Assembly: GCA_046715235.1 (NCBI GenBank)
Contig: JBKJZO010000113.1
Coordinates: forward strand, 1 to 8,462
Direction of reading: 5' to 3'
Length of the DNA: 8,462 nt
From: JBKJZO01 sp046715235
Lineage (GTDB): Bacteria; Actinomycetota; Actinomycetes; BP-191
A model generated the notes under the pieces. The model made no database searches and was not told the origin of the DNA. It saw only the letters and a program-made list of their open reading frames with translations. Each line of letters opens with the position of its first letter. Within the stretch, counting starts at the first letter, position 1. Position numbers and translations under genes: made by a program. This document shows positions 1-6,328 of this stretch, in pieces.

Positions 1-1036
1 CCAGCTGATGGTCGAGCGAGCCCGTGCTCTCACCTACCCGCAGCATTTGCGTTGCGGCGGAAGGAAAGACACCACTGGCCGCGAGCGGGCGCGAGATGCC
101 TTGCCCCTCGAGCATCCGCTCCCGCGCACCGAGCAGTGCGTCCTGGTAGACGAGGTTGCCTACGCCCGCACTTGCCACCGTCATGCCCTCGGGCACCGGC
201 ACGCCGGCAACGAGCATCGTCGACAGGATGCGACAGAAGCGCTCGACGGCGGAGAACCTGATGATGTCGCCCAACACGGGAACCCGCAGCAGCAGCCGGT
301 CCTTGAGTAGGCGGCCGCGGCCGGTGCGCAGCGCCGCTGCGACGCTGACTGCGGCGACAACCGCGACGCCCACGATTACGAACCAGAAGGCGCTGAGAAA
401 TCCGGTGACGTTGACGAGCATCCGGGTCGGCAAGGGCAGGTCCTGGCCGAGTGAGTCGAAGAACGCGCGGAATCTCGGCAGCACGAAGACGGTGATGATC
501 ACGACGGTCACGACCGACATGCCGGCGACAACGGCCGGGTAGGTCAGGGCCCCGCGGATCTTCGTCCGAGACTCGACGTCGCGCTCGAGGTAGACGGACA
601 GCTGCTCGAGGACGAGGTCGAGCTCGCCGGTGAGTTCCGCCGCCCGCAGCATCGTGCGGTACGACGCCGGGAACACCCGCGGGTGCTGCTCGACCGCTTC
701 GGCAAAGGTCTCGCCCGACCGTACGGCGCTCGCAACGCTCGCGAGCACGCCGCGCAACGACACGTTCGACGACTCGTCGGCCAGCAGCTCGAGCGCTTCG
801 AGGATCGGGATGCCCGCTCGCAGGAACGCGGCGAGCTGGGTCGACAGATGCATCAGCTCCGTCTGACTGACGCGGCTGCGCCGCATCGACACCCGCGGCT
901 GGCGCTGCTCGACGTCGGCGACGACGAAATCGCGCTCGAGCAGCTTGCTGCGTGCCGCAGCGGGGTTGCTCGCCTTCAGGTGCCCGCGCACGATCGTGCC
1001 GTCCAGCGTCTCGGCCGCGTAGTCGAATATCGCCAT
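1..1036 (-). CDS. Type IV pilus / type II secretion inner-membrane platform protein (PilC/GspF family), C-terminus cut by window edge
   Basis: Polytopic inner-membrane protein that anchors the assembly ATPase and couples ATP hydrolysis to pilin polymerisation. Reading from the ATG at 1036 gives 345 complete codons without a stop (MAIFDYAAETLDGTIVRG...), against about 400 for the family, so roughly the last 55 residues lie left of the window. A first T2SSF helical domain covers about residues 60-185, with the family-like stretch LSTQLAAFLRAGIPILEAL. Hydrophobic segments lie at about 168-188 and 208-236. A second T2SSF domain starts near 262 (VERFCRILSTMLVAGVPV) and includes the typical RVGESTGSLD near the cut. 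The third membrane segment would be beyond the edge. The start lies 11 bases after the stop of the upstream ATPase gene and has no strong Shine-Dalgarno sequence, which suggests co-translation. The family call is firm; whether the machine is a pilus, a secretion or a DNA-uptake system cannot be told from here. Confidence 0.93.
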   Translation of the reverse strand, partial: MAIFDYAAETLDGTIVRGHLKASNPAAARSKLLERDFVVADVEQRQPRVSMRRSRVSQTELMHLSTQLAAFLRAGIPILEALELLADESSNVSLRGVLASVASAVRSGETFAEAVEQHPRVFPASYRTMLRAAELTGELDLVLEQLSVYLERDVESRTKIRGALTYPAVVAGMSVVTVVIITVFVLPRFRAFFDSLGQDLPLPTRMLVNVTGFLSAFWFVIVGVAVVAAVSVAAALRTGRGRLLKDRLLLRVPVLGDIIRFSAVERFCRILSTMLVAGVPVPEGMTVASAGVGNLVYQDALLGARERMLEGQGISRPLAASGVFPSAATQMLRVGESTGSLDHQL

Positions 1037-1047
1037 TGCCGCGCCCG

Positions 1048-2778
1048 CTAGAGGGTGTAGATGCTGCGGACGATCTCCGCAATCGTGGTGACGCCTTCGG
1101 CGACCAACCTCGTCGCCTCGGTACGCAGGGTGCGCGTGCCTTGCGCGACGGCGAGGTCGCGGATGGCGTGATGACTCGGCCGCTCGACGATCAGCTGGCG
1201 CATCTCAGGGGTCATCACCATCAGCTCGTAGACGCCGATCCGCTCGGAGTAGCCGGTTTGCGAGCAGAACGCGCAGCCCTCACCCCGCCAGAAACCGCCG
1301 ATCGGATGCGCGCCACCGGACTCGTAGAAGAAGGCCAGCTCCTCTGCCGTGGGCTGGTACGGACGGCGGCACGAGTCGCAGATCCGGCGTACCAGCCGCT
1401 GGCTCAGCACGCCGCTCACCGCGGAGGAGATCAGGAATGGCTCGATGCCCATGTCGAGGAACCGGTGCAGCGCCGACGTCGAGTCGGTCGCGTGCAGCGA
1501 CGACAGGACGAAGTGACCGGTGAGGGCCGACTGCACCGCGATGCGCGCGGTCTCCTCGTCGCGCGCCTCGCCGACCAGGACGATGTCCGGGTCCTGCCGC
1601 AGGATCGCCTTGAGGCCGGCGGCGAAGTCGACGCCAGCCTGCTCGTTGATCTGGATCTGGTTGATCGTCGGGAACCGGTACTCCACCGGGTCCTCGATGG
1701 TCATGATGTTGCGCTCGGTGCTGTCGAGTTCGGCAAGCGTCGCGTAGAGGCTGGTCGTCTTGCCACAGCCGGTCGGACCCGCGCAGATCACCATCCCGTA
1801 CGGCGCGCTGACCAGCTGCATGTAGCGGCGCTGCATCTCGGCCGTCATCCCGAGCTCGGCCACCCGGAACAGCGGCTTGCTCTTGTCCAGGATTCGCATC
1901 ACGACTTTCTCGCCGGTCACCGTGCCGCTCGTGGCGACGCGGATGTCGACGCTGCGACCGTCGATTTCCATCGCGATCTGGCCGTCCTGCGGACGGCGGC
2001 GCTCGACGATGTTCATGCCCGCCAGCACCTTGATGCGGCTCGCGATTGCCGGGCCCATCTCGACAGGCAGGCTGAGCACGTCGTGCAGTACGCCGTCGAT
2101 GCGGTAACGGACCCGCACCTTCGTGTCAGTCGACTCCAGGTGTACGTCGGACGCGCGGTCGCGCAGCGCCTGCGCCAGCACGAGCGTGACCACCTGCACG
2201 ACAGGTGCCTCAGCGTTGACGGTCGCCGACCGCCGGTCGCCGGAACGTCGCTCGGCTCGGCGCGGTTCGTCGGCATCGGTGAAGGCAGCCACGTGACGGC
2301 CGATGTCGGTCAGTGCGCGGTAGTTGCGGTCGATCGCCCGGAGGATGTCCGATCCCGCGGCAACGACCAGACGCGTCGGCATACCGGCTGCTTTGGCGAG
2401 CGCGCGGCCGAGGTCTTCGCTGGGGTCGGCGACGGCGACTTCGAGAACGCCGGCGTCGATCCGCACGGGTACGGCGCCCATGCTGCGGGCGGCCGATTCA
2501 CTGATTTTCGTCACCGCGTCCGCCTCGGGCACCTGGCGGCTCAGGTCGACGACGCTCAGCGAGAAATGCTCTCCAAGTGCTTCGGCCAGCGCCCGTTCGT
2601 TGACTACGCCGAGCTCGACGAGGAGCGCGCCCAGCCGCTGCCCGGTGGCGCTCTGCTGGAACAGCGCCGCGGTCAGCTGCTCGGGAGTGAGGTGCTGCCG
2701 CTCGAGCAGAATCTCGCCGAGCAGGCGCTTGGGACCGTCCGCAGCCGCGGTCGGTTCGCTTCCCGCGCTGTTGGTCAC
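1048..2778 (-). CDS. pilB: Type IV pilus assembly ATPase (PilB/GspE family)
   Basis: Cytoplasmic hexameric ATPase that powers pilin polymerisation through the PilC/GspF platform protein encoded just downstream. From the GTG at 2778 the protein has 576 residues, normal for PilB. The N-terminal T2SSE_N/MshEN-like domain (about 15-150, with LLGEILLERQHLTPEQL and LGALLVELGVV) is followed by an Arg-rich linker at about 172-185. The ATPase core has Walker A GPTGCGKTT (334-342), the Asp box TIEDPVEY, Walker B DIVLVGEARDEETA (398 onward), and the His box SSLHATD. A zinc-type tetracysteine motif (C467, C470, C502, C505) is typical of extension ATPases rather than PilT. The GTG at 2778 was chosen because a perfect GGAGG lies five bases upstream. 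A GTG at 2832 would add 18 residues but has no ribosome binding site. The choice of pilB over gspE is an inference. Confidence 0.95.
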   Translation of the reverse strand: MTNSAGSEPTAAADGPKRLLGEILLERQHLTPEQLTAALFQQSATGQRLGALLVELGVVNERALAEALGEHFSLSVVDLSRQVPEADAVTKISESAARSMGAVPVRIDAGVLEVAVADPSEDLGRALAKAAGMPTRLVVAAGSDILRAIDRNYRALTDIGRHVAAFTDADEPRRAERRSGDRRSATVNAEAPVVQVVTLVLAQALRDRASDVHLESTDTKVRVRYRIDGVLHDVLSLPVEMGPAIASRIKVLAGMNIVERRRPQDGQIAMEIDGRSVDIRVATSGTVTGEKVVMRILDKSKPLFRVAELGMTAEMQRRYMQLVSAPYGMVICAGPTGCGKTTSLYATLAELDSTERNIMTIEDPVEYRFPTINQIQINEQAGVDFAAGLKAILRQDPDIVLVGEARDEETARIAVQSALTGHFVLSSLHATDSTSALHRFLDMGIEPFLISSAVSGVLSQRLVRRICDSCRRPYQPTAEELAFFYESGGAHPIGGFWRGEGCAFCSQTGYSERIGVYELMVMTPEMRQLIVERPSHHAIRDLAVAQGTRTLRTEATRLVAEGVTTIAEIVRSIYTL

Positions 2779-2783
2779 GTTCG

Positions 2784-2788
2784 CCTCC
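2784..2788 (-). promoter_or_regulatory. Ribosome binding site that decides the pilB start
   Basis: On the minus strand GGAGG lies five bases before GTG (ACC AAC AGC...). This is the best Shine-Dalgarno match near the pilB 5' end, and it supports the inner GTG at 2778 over the GTG 54 bases further upstream. Confidence 0.75.
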
Positions 2789-2844
2789 GTTGCGGCGGCG
2801 GGCACGCCGACGGACGTCGGCAGGCTCCACACCGTTCAGGTGGG

Positions 2845-2871
2845 CTATCGGCGAAAGCGGAAATTCCTGAA
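2845..2871 (-). promoter_or_regulatory. Candidate sigma-28 (WhiG/FliA-like) promoter for the pilus genes
   Basis: The minus strand reads TTCA, 15 bases, then GCCGATAG. The WhiG/FliA consensus is TAAA-N15-GCCGATAA, so the -10 element matches 7 of 8 positions with ideal spacing, while the -35 matches only 2 of 4. The -10 ends 66 bases before the pilB GTG, which allows a normal leader. The site lies in the 150-base non-coding gap between the end of purA and pilB, where a pilus promoter would be expected. It is a short motif match only. No better sigma-70-like pair was seen in the gap. Confidence 0.35.
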
Positions 2872-2928
2872 GGGATTACGCCGAATGGGTGAGCAGCACG
2901 CTCAGAACGCCGCCTAAAGACGCAGTTC

Positions 2929-4212
2929 TCAGACCATTTCGCGCAGCTGCAGCGTCTGCTCCCGGCCAGGTCCAACGCCGATCGCCGAGATCGGGGCGCC
3001 ACTCATCTCCTCGAGCGTGCGCACGTACGACTGCGCGTTCTTGGGCAGGTCCTCGAAGGCCTGCGCCCCACTGATGTCGTCGTTCCATCCGGGCAGTTCC
3101 TCGTAGACCGGCTGCGCATGGTGGAAGTCGGTCTGCGACGCCGGCATCTCGTCGACGACCTTGCCATCGACCCGGTAGCCGACGCAGACCGGGATCCGCT
3201 CAAGGCCGGAGAGAACGTCGAGCTTGGTCAGGAAGAAGTCGGTGAGGCCGTTGACGCGCGTCGCGTAGCGGGCGATGACCGCGTCGAACCAGCCGCAGCG
3301 GCGCGGGCGGCCGGTCGTCACGCCGATCTCGCCCCCGACGGTGCGCAGCCGCTCGCCCATGTCGTCGAGCAGCTCGGTCGGGAACGGCCCCGAACCGACG
3401 CGCGTCGTATAGGCCTTGAGGATCCCGACGACCCTGGTGATCTGCGTCGGGCCGATGTCGCTGCCCGCGCACGCACCGCCAGCGGTCGGATTGGACGACG
3501 TCACGAACGGATAGGTGCCGTGGTCGACGTCAAGCAGCGTGCCCTGGCTGCCTTCGAGCAGCACCAGCTTGCCGTCGAGCAGCGCGCGGTGGAGCACGAG
3601 TGACGTGTCGGCAACGTGCGGGCGCAGCCGCTCGCCGTACCCGATGTATTCGGCGACGACGTCGTCGACCGTCATCCCCTTGCGGTTGTAGACCTTGGTA
3701 AGGATCTGGTTCTTCTCGCGGAGCGCCAGCTCCAGCTTGGCCGCGAGGATGCCCTCGTCGAACAGGTCCTGCACCCGGATCCCCTGGCGCCCGACTTTGT
3801 CGCCGTACGCCGGTCCGATGCCGCGGCCGGTCGTGCCGATCTGGGCCTTGCCAAGGAAGCGCTCGCTGACCCGGTCGAGCGCCCGGTGGTGGGGCATGAT
3901 CAGGTGGGCGCTCGCGCTGATCAGCAGCTTGGCGCAGGAGACACCGCGGCCCTCGAGATAGGCCATCTCCTCGAGCAGGACGCCGGGGTCGATGACAACG
4001 CCGTTGCCGATGACGGGGATCACCTCGGGCGTCAGCACGCCGCTGGGGATCAGGTGCAAGGCGAAGCTCTCGCCGGCGATGACGACGGTATGCCCGGCGT
4101 TGTTGCCGCCCTGGTAGCGGACGACGTAGTCGACCCGGTCGCCGAGGAGATCAGTCGCCTTGCCCTTGCCCTCATCGCCCCACTGGGCGCCGACGAGAAC
4201 TACCGCGGGCAT
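2929..4212 (-). CDS. purA: Adenylosuccinate synthetase
   Basis: Cytoplasmic enzyme that joins IMP and aspartate using GTP to form adenylosuccinate, the first committed step from IMP to AMP. The 427-residue length is standard. The N-terminus carries the GTP-binding and catalytic loop GDEGKGK with catalytic Asp13, followed by NNAGHTV with catalytic His41. Further family blocks are GTTGRGIGPAYGDK, EGSQGTLLDVDHGTYPFVTS, RVGSGPFPTEL, TGRPRRCGWFDAV and the C-terminal GVGPGREQTLQL. All signature residues I looked for are present. The ATG at 4212 is preceded by a GGAAGGA Shine-Dalgarno sequence, and the protein starts where the family normally does. Upstream lies the DUF3151 gene on the same strand across 127 bases. 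Downstream, the pilus genes appear to have their own promoter, and no strong terminator was found between them. Confidence 0.98.
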   Translation of the reverse strand: MPAVVLVGAQWGDEGKGKATDLLGDRVDYVVRYQGGNNAGHTVVIAGESFALHLIPSGVLTPEVIPVIGNGVVIDPGVLLEEMAYLEGRGVSCAKLLISASAHLIMPHHRALDRVSERFLGKAQIGTTGRGIGPAYGDKVGRQGIRVQDLFDEGILAAKLELALREKNQILTKVYNRKGMTVDDVVAEYIGYGERLRPHVADTSLVLHRALLDGKLVLLEGSQGTLLDVDHGTYPFVTSSNPTAGGACAGSDIGPTQITRVVGILKAYTTRVGSGPFPTELLDDMGERLRTVGGEIGVTTGRPRRCGWFDAVIARYATRVNGLTDFFLTKLDVLSGLERIPVCVGYRVDGKVVDEMPASQTDFHHAQPVYEELPGWNDDISGAQAFEDLPKNAQSYVRTLEEMSGAPISAIGVGPGREQTLQLREMV

Positions 4213-4213
4213 C

Positions 4214-4240
4214 AGGACGTCCTTCCTCGCAAAGCGAAGG
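4214..4240 (-). promoter_or_regulatory. purA ribosome binding site inside overlapping inverted repeats
   Basis: The Shine-Dalgarno sequence (GGAAGGA on the minus strand) sits in two possible foldings. CCTTC (4236-4240) can pair with GAAGG (4221-4225), and AGGACGTCCT (4214-4223) is a perfect 10-base palindrome ending just before the ATG. Either could mask the site. The stems are short, so this is a possibility only. Confidence 0.3.
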
Positions 4241-4258
4241 CCCCGGGCGCGAATTCAT

Positions 4259-4281
4259 CGCAAGCGCCGGAGCCTCTTGCG
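4259..4281 (-). repeat. Inverted repeat in the purA leader
   Basis: CGCAAG and CTTGCG form a perfect six-base inverted repeat separated by 11 bases, about 47-69 bases before the purA ATG and downstream of the DUF3151 stop. It could be a leader hairpin or an operator. There is no U-run, so it is not a canonical intrinsic terminator. I recognise no riboswitch class in the 127-base gap. Confidence 0.35.
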
Positions 4282-4339
4282 GAGAAAGGCTACCCGATGG
4301 GCAACTCGATGCGAAAGGGTCGGCTCGCCGGTAGCGGTG

Positions 4340-4759
4340 TCAGTGGCGAAGCGCCGCGGACGCTTTGGGATCGCAGTCGTCGAGAAACTTCGCGCATCGC
4401 TCAGCCTCATCGGTCTCGCCGATGGCGCCGGCCGCGCGCTCGAGGGCGTGCAGGCTGCGGAGGAATCCGCGGTTGGGCTCGTGCTCCCACGGAACCGGAC
4501 CCTGACCCTTCCAGCCGGCCCGGCGCAGCGCGTCGAGGCCGCGGTGGTAACCCGCCCGCGCGTAGGCGTAGGAAGCGACGACCTGGCCGTCGGCGTACGC
4601 CCGGTCGGCCAGCGCCGCCCACGCGGACAGGCAGGCCGGGAAGCGCGCCGCCACCTCGGAGGGGTCGGTCCCGGCGGCGAGGGCGTTCTCCGCCTGGGGG
4701 AACGCGGCGGGCAGAACGGTCGGCGGCGGGCCGCCGAGCAGATTGTCGAAGGAGGTCAT
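4340..4759 (-). CDS. DUF3151 family protein of unknown function
   Basis: A soluble 139-residue protein of a conserved actinobacterial family with no established function. It opens with MTSFDNLLGGPPPTVLP, the usual family start. The strongest block runs from about residue 64 to 100 and includes YHRGLDALRRAGWKGQG and WEHEPNRGFLR. A further conserved part, IGETDEAERC, lies near 113-122, and DCDP is close to the end. The sequence looks all-helical and somewhat TPR-like, with no signal peptide or membrane segment. The ATG at 4759 follows the stop of the permease gene by seven bases and has no good Shine-Dalgarno sequence, so it is probably translated by coupling. purA lies next downstream. The family name is recalled from sequence pattern, not from a search. 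I assign no function. Confidence 0.88.
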   Translation of the reverse strand: MTSFDNLLGGPPPTVLPAAFPQAENALAAGTDPSEVAARFPACLSAWAALADRAYADGQVVASYAYARAGYHRGLDALRRAGWKGQGPVPWEHEPNRGFLRSLHALERAAGAIGETDEAERCAKFLDDCDPKASAALRH

Positions 4760-4766
4760 GCGCCCA

Positions 4767-5567
4767 TCATGACGGTACGCCGAGCGGCCGGAGCCGATGC
4801 GCGTCGTCGAAGAGCTCGCGCGCCATCAATCGGGCACTGACCAGGCCGGCGATCGATGCCGAACCGAGCCACATGTACATCACGATGATCTGGTAGCGAA
4901 TCGCTTGCAACGGATCGACGCCCGCGATGATCAGACCGGTCATCGCGCCCGGGAGCGCGATCAGCCCGACGATCTTCGTCTGATCGATCTGGGGCGCGAG
5001 CGCACTGCGCAGGGCCAACCTCAGATGCGGCGCGAACGCCGCCCGGCCAGGCAGTCCGAGAGCCAACCGCGCATCGATCAGCACCCGCGAACTGCGCACC
5101 TCGTCCCGAACCCTGGTCAGCACGATCGTCGTTCCCTGCAGGCAGGCCGAGACGATCATGCCCCCGAGCGGTACGACGACCGACGGCTTGGCGGTGATGA
5201 TGCGGGCGCCAAGAAGCAGGGCGAAAGTCATCGCCACTCCGCACAGGACGCCGGTGGCTGCGACCAGGCGAGCGCGCGGCAACTCCTTGGCGCGACGGCC
5301 CGCCGTCCAGCCGGCGAGCGCCACCATCAGCGCGACCCACACGAACGACCCCGGCAGGCCGGCGCGGTCGAAGATGAACAGCAGGACCGCACCCACCGCA
5401 ATGAGCTGCGCCGGCGCCCGTACGACAGCGACGAGCAGATCGCGCTCGAGCCCGAGGCGCTCTCGCGCTATCACCAGACCCGCGACCGCCGGCAGGGCGA
5501 CCGACAGGGCGACACCCCACCACGGCGGTATCGGCACCGCTGCCATCGACGCGGCGAGTGCCCTCAT
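4767..5567 (-). CDS. FetB-like ABC transporter permease (UPF0014 family), probable metal exporter
   Basis: Membrane subunit of a two-gene ABC transporter related to E. coli FetAB (YbbL/YbbM), which is linked to iron export and oxidative stress resistance. The 266-residue length is typical. About seven hydrophobic segments lie near residues 17-34, 51-67, 74-90, 102-121, 130-150, 196-216 and 222-247. Family hallmarks are RAPAQLIAVGAVL (50-62), GMIVSACLQGTTIVLTR (136-152), and the highly conserved block around LPGAMTGLIIAGVDPLQAIR (205-224) followed by YQIIVMYM. The ATG at 5567 overlaps the TGA of the ATPase gene as ATGA, showing tight coupling. The frame stays open further upstream, but that part lies inside the ATPase gene. 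The substrate (iron, manganese or another ion) cannot be read from the sequence. The plant relatives (STAR2/ALS3) are linked to aluminium tolerance. Confidence 0.9.
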   Translation of the reverse strand: MRALAASMAAVPIPPWWGVALSVALPAVAGLVIARERLGLERDLLVAVVRAPAQLIAVGAVLLFIFDRAGLPGSFVWVALMVALAGWTAGRRAKELPRARLVAATGVLCGVAMTFALLLGARIITAKPSVVVPLGGMIVSACLQGTTIVLTRVRDEVRSSRVLIDARLALGLPGRAAFAPHLRLALRSALAPQIDQTKIVGLIALPGAMTGLIIAGVDPLQAIRYQIIVMYMWLGSASIAGLVSARLMARELFDDAHRLRPLGVPS

Positions 5568-6295
5568 GCCCCGCCCCGCAGGAATGCGGTGGCGCGCTCG
5601 TCCTCGGGGTGGTCGAAGACTTGGTCGACCGGACCTTGCTCGACCACCGTGCCGGAGTGCACGACGAGCGCGTACTGACCGAGGCGCCGCGCCTGCTCCT
5701 GGTCGTGGCACACCCACACAGCGGTCAGGCCGGACGCGACGAGGGAGGACACGGCACGCTCGACCGCGGCGGCGGCGAACCGGTCGAGCGCCGAAGTCGG
5801 CTCGTCGAGCAGCAACACCGATGGGTCCGTCGTCAACGCCCGGGCCAGGCACAGCCGCTGCGCCTCGCCGCCGGAGAGGGTGGTGGCGTCCCGGGGGAGC
5901 AGGCCGGGGTCGAGACCGACCCGCTCGAGCAACGCGGCGGCCTCCCGGTCGGACAAGGCGGGACTGGCGACGCGGAGGTTGTCGATCCCGCTGCCCGCGA
6001 ACGGCGTCGGCGCCTGTTGCAGCATGCCGACCTCGCGACGCAGCGCGAGCACGTCGTACTCGCCGAGTGCCTTGTCACGAAGACGCACGACCCCGCCGGT
6101 CGGCTCCTCCAGCCGGTTGAGCAGCCGCAGCAGTGTGCTCTTGCCCGCGCCTGACGGCCCGACGATGACGGTGACGCATCCCGGCGGAACAGTCGCGTTG
6201 ACCGAACTGAGCGGATGCACGTGCGAGTCGCCATGACCGCGCGTCGTCGTCACGTCGTCCAGTTCGAACAGCGCCGCGACCGTCATGTCCGACAT
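5564..6295 (-). CDS. FetA-like ABC transporter ATP-binding protein
   Basis: Cytoplasmic nucleotide-binding subunit that should dimerise and drive the FetB-like permease encoded directly downstream. The protein has 243 residues, and every ABC motif is intact: Walker A GPSGAGKST (46-54), Q-loop near Gln93-Gln94 (GMLQQAPTPF), signature LSGGEAQ (140-146), Walker B LLLDEP (161-166) and H-loop His197 (VCHDQ). The ATG at 6295 was chosen because AAGGGG lies about four bases upstream. An ATG three codons later (6286) is possible but lacks this. The reading frame stays open further upstream, antisense to the divergent propeller gene. That extension resembles no ABC protein and was excluded. The pairing with a UPF0014 permease is what makes this FetA-like; alone it would be a generic ABC ATPase. 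Confidence 0.93.
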   Translation of the reverse strand: MSDMTVAALFELDDVTTTRGHGDSHVHPLSSVNATVPPGCVTVIVGPSGAGKSTLLRLLNRLEEPTGGVVRLRDKALGEYDVLALRREVGMLQQAPTPFAGSGIDNLRVASPALSDREAAALLERVGLDPGLLPRDATTLSGGEAQRLCLARALTTDPSVLLLDEPTSALDRFAAAAVERAVSSLVASGLTAVWVCHDQEQARRLGQYALVVHSGTVVEQGPVDQVFDHPEDERATAFLRGGA

Positions 6296-6328
6296 GATGC
6301 CCCTTGGCGATGTGAGGAGAGTGACCGG
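6296..6328. promoter_or_regulatory. 33-base divergent gap carrying both ribosome binding sites
   Basis: The gap between the fetA-like start (6295, minus) and the propeller start (6329, plus) holds AAGGGG for the minus gene and GAGGAG (6314-6319) for the plus gene. It is too short for two full promoters, so at least one must lie inside the opposite coding sequence. A TTGACC at 6198-6203 on the plus strand could be a -35, but no convincing -10 follows it. Confidence 0.6.

Noticed and set aside
30..1082. A 350-codon open frame on the minus strand overlapping the pilC-like gene
   Set aside because: Its translation is extremely Arg/Ala-rich and low in complexity. The neighbouring frame, which starts at 1036 and runs off the window, encodes a clear PilC/GspF protein.
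952..2892. A 646-codon open frame on the plus strand, antisense to pilB
   Set aside because: It is the open complement of a GC-rich coding frame. Its translation has no recognisable domain, while the opposite strand encodes a complete PilB with all motifs.
2900..2928. Possible terminator hairpin just after purA (AGAAC ... GTTCT)
   Set aside because: The arms are five bases plus an interrupted four-base stem, with no U-run after it; too weak to call a terminator.
4213..4339. Riboswitch upstream of purA
   Set aside because: I could not recognise the conserved core of any known purine-related or other riboswitch, only short inverted repeats.
3616..4896. A 426-codon open frame on the plus strand, antisense to purA and the DUF3151 gene
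   Set aside because: It spans two well-supported minus-strand genes, shows no family resemblance and becomes Arg-rich; it is a GC-content artefact.
5568..5852. Longer start for the fetB-like permease
   Set aside because: The extension lies inside the ATPase gene in another frame and is Arg/Gly-rich. The ATGA overlap at 5564-5567 and the family N-terminus fit the ATG at 5567.
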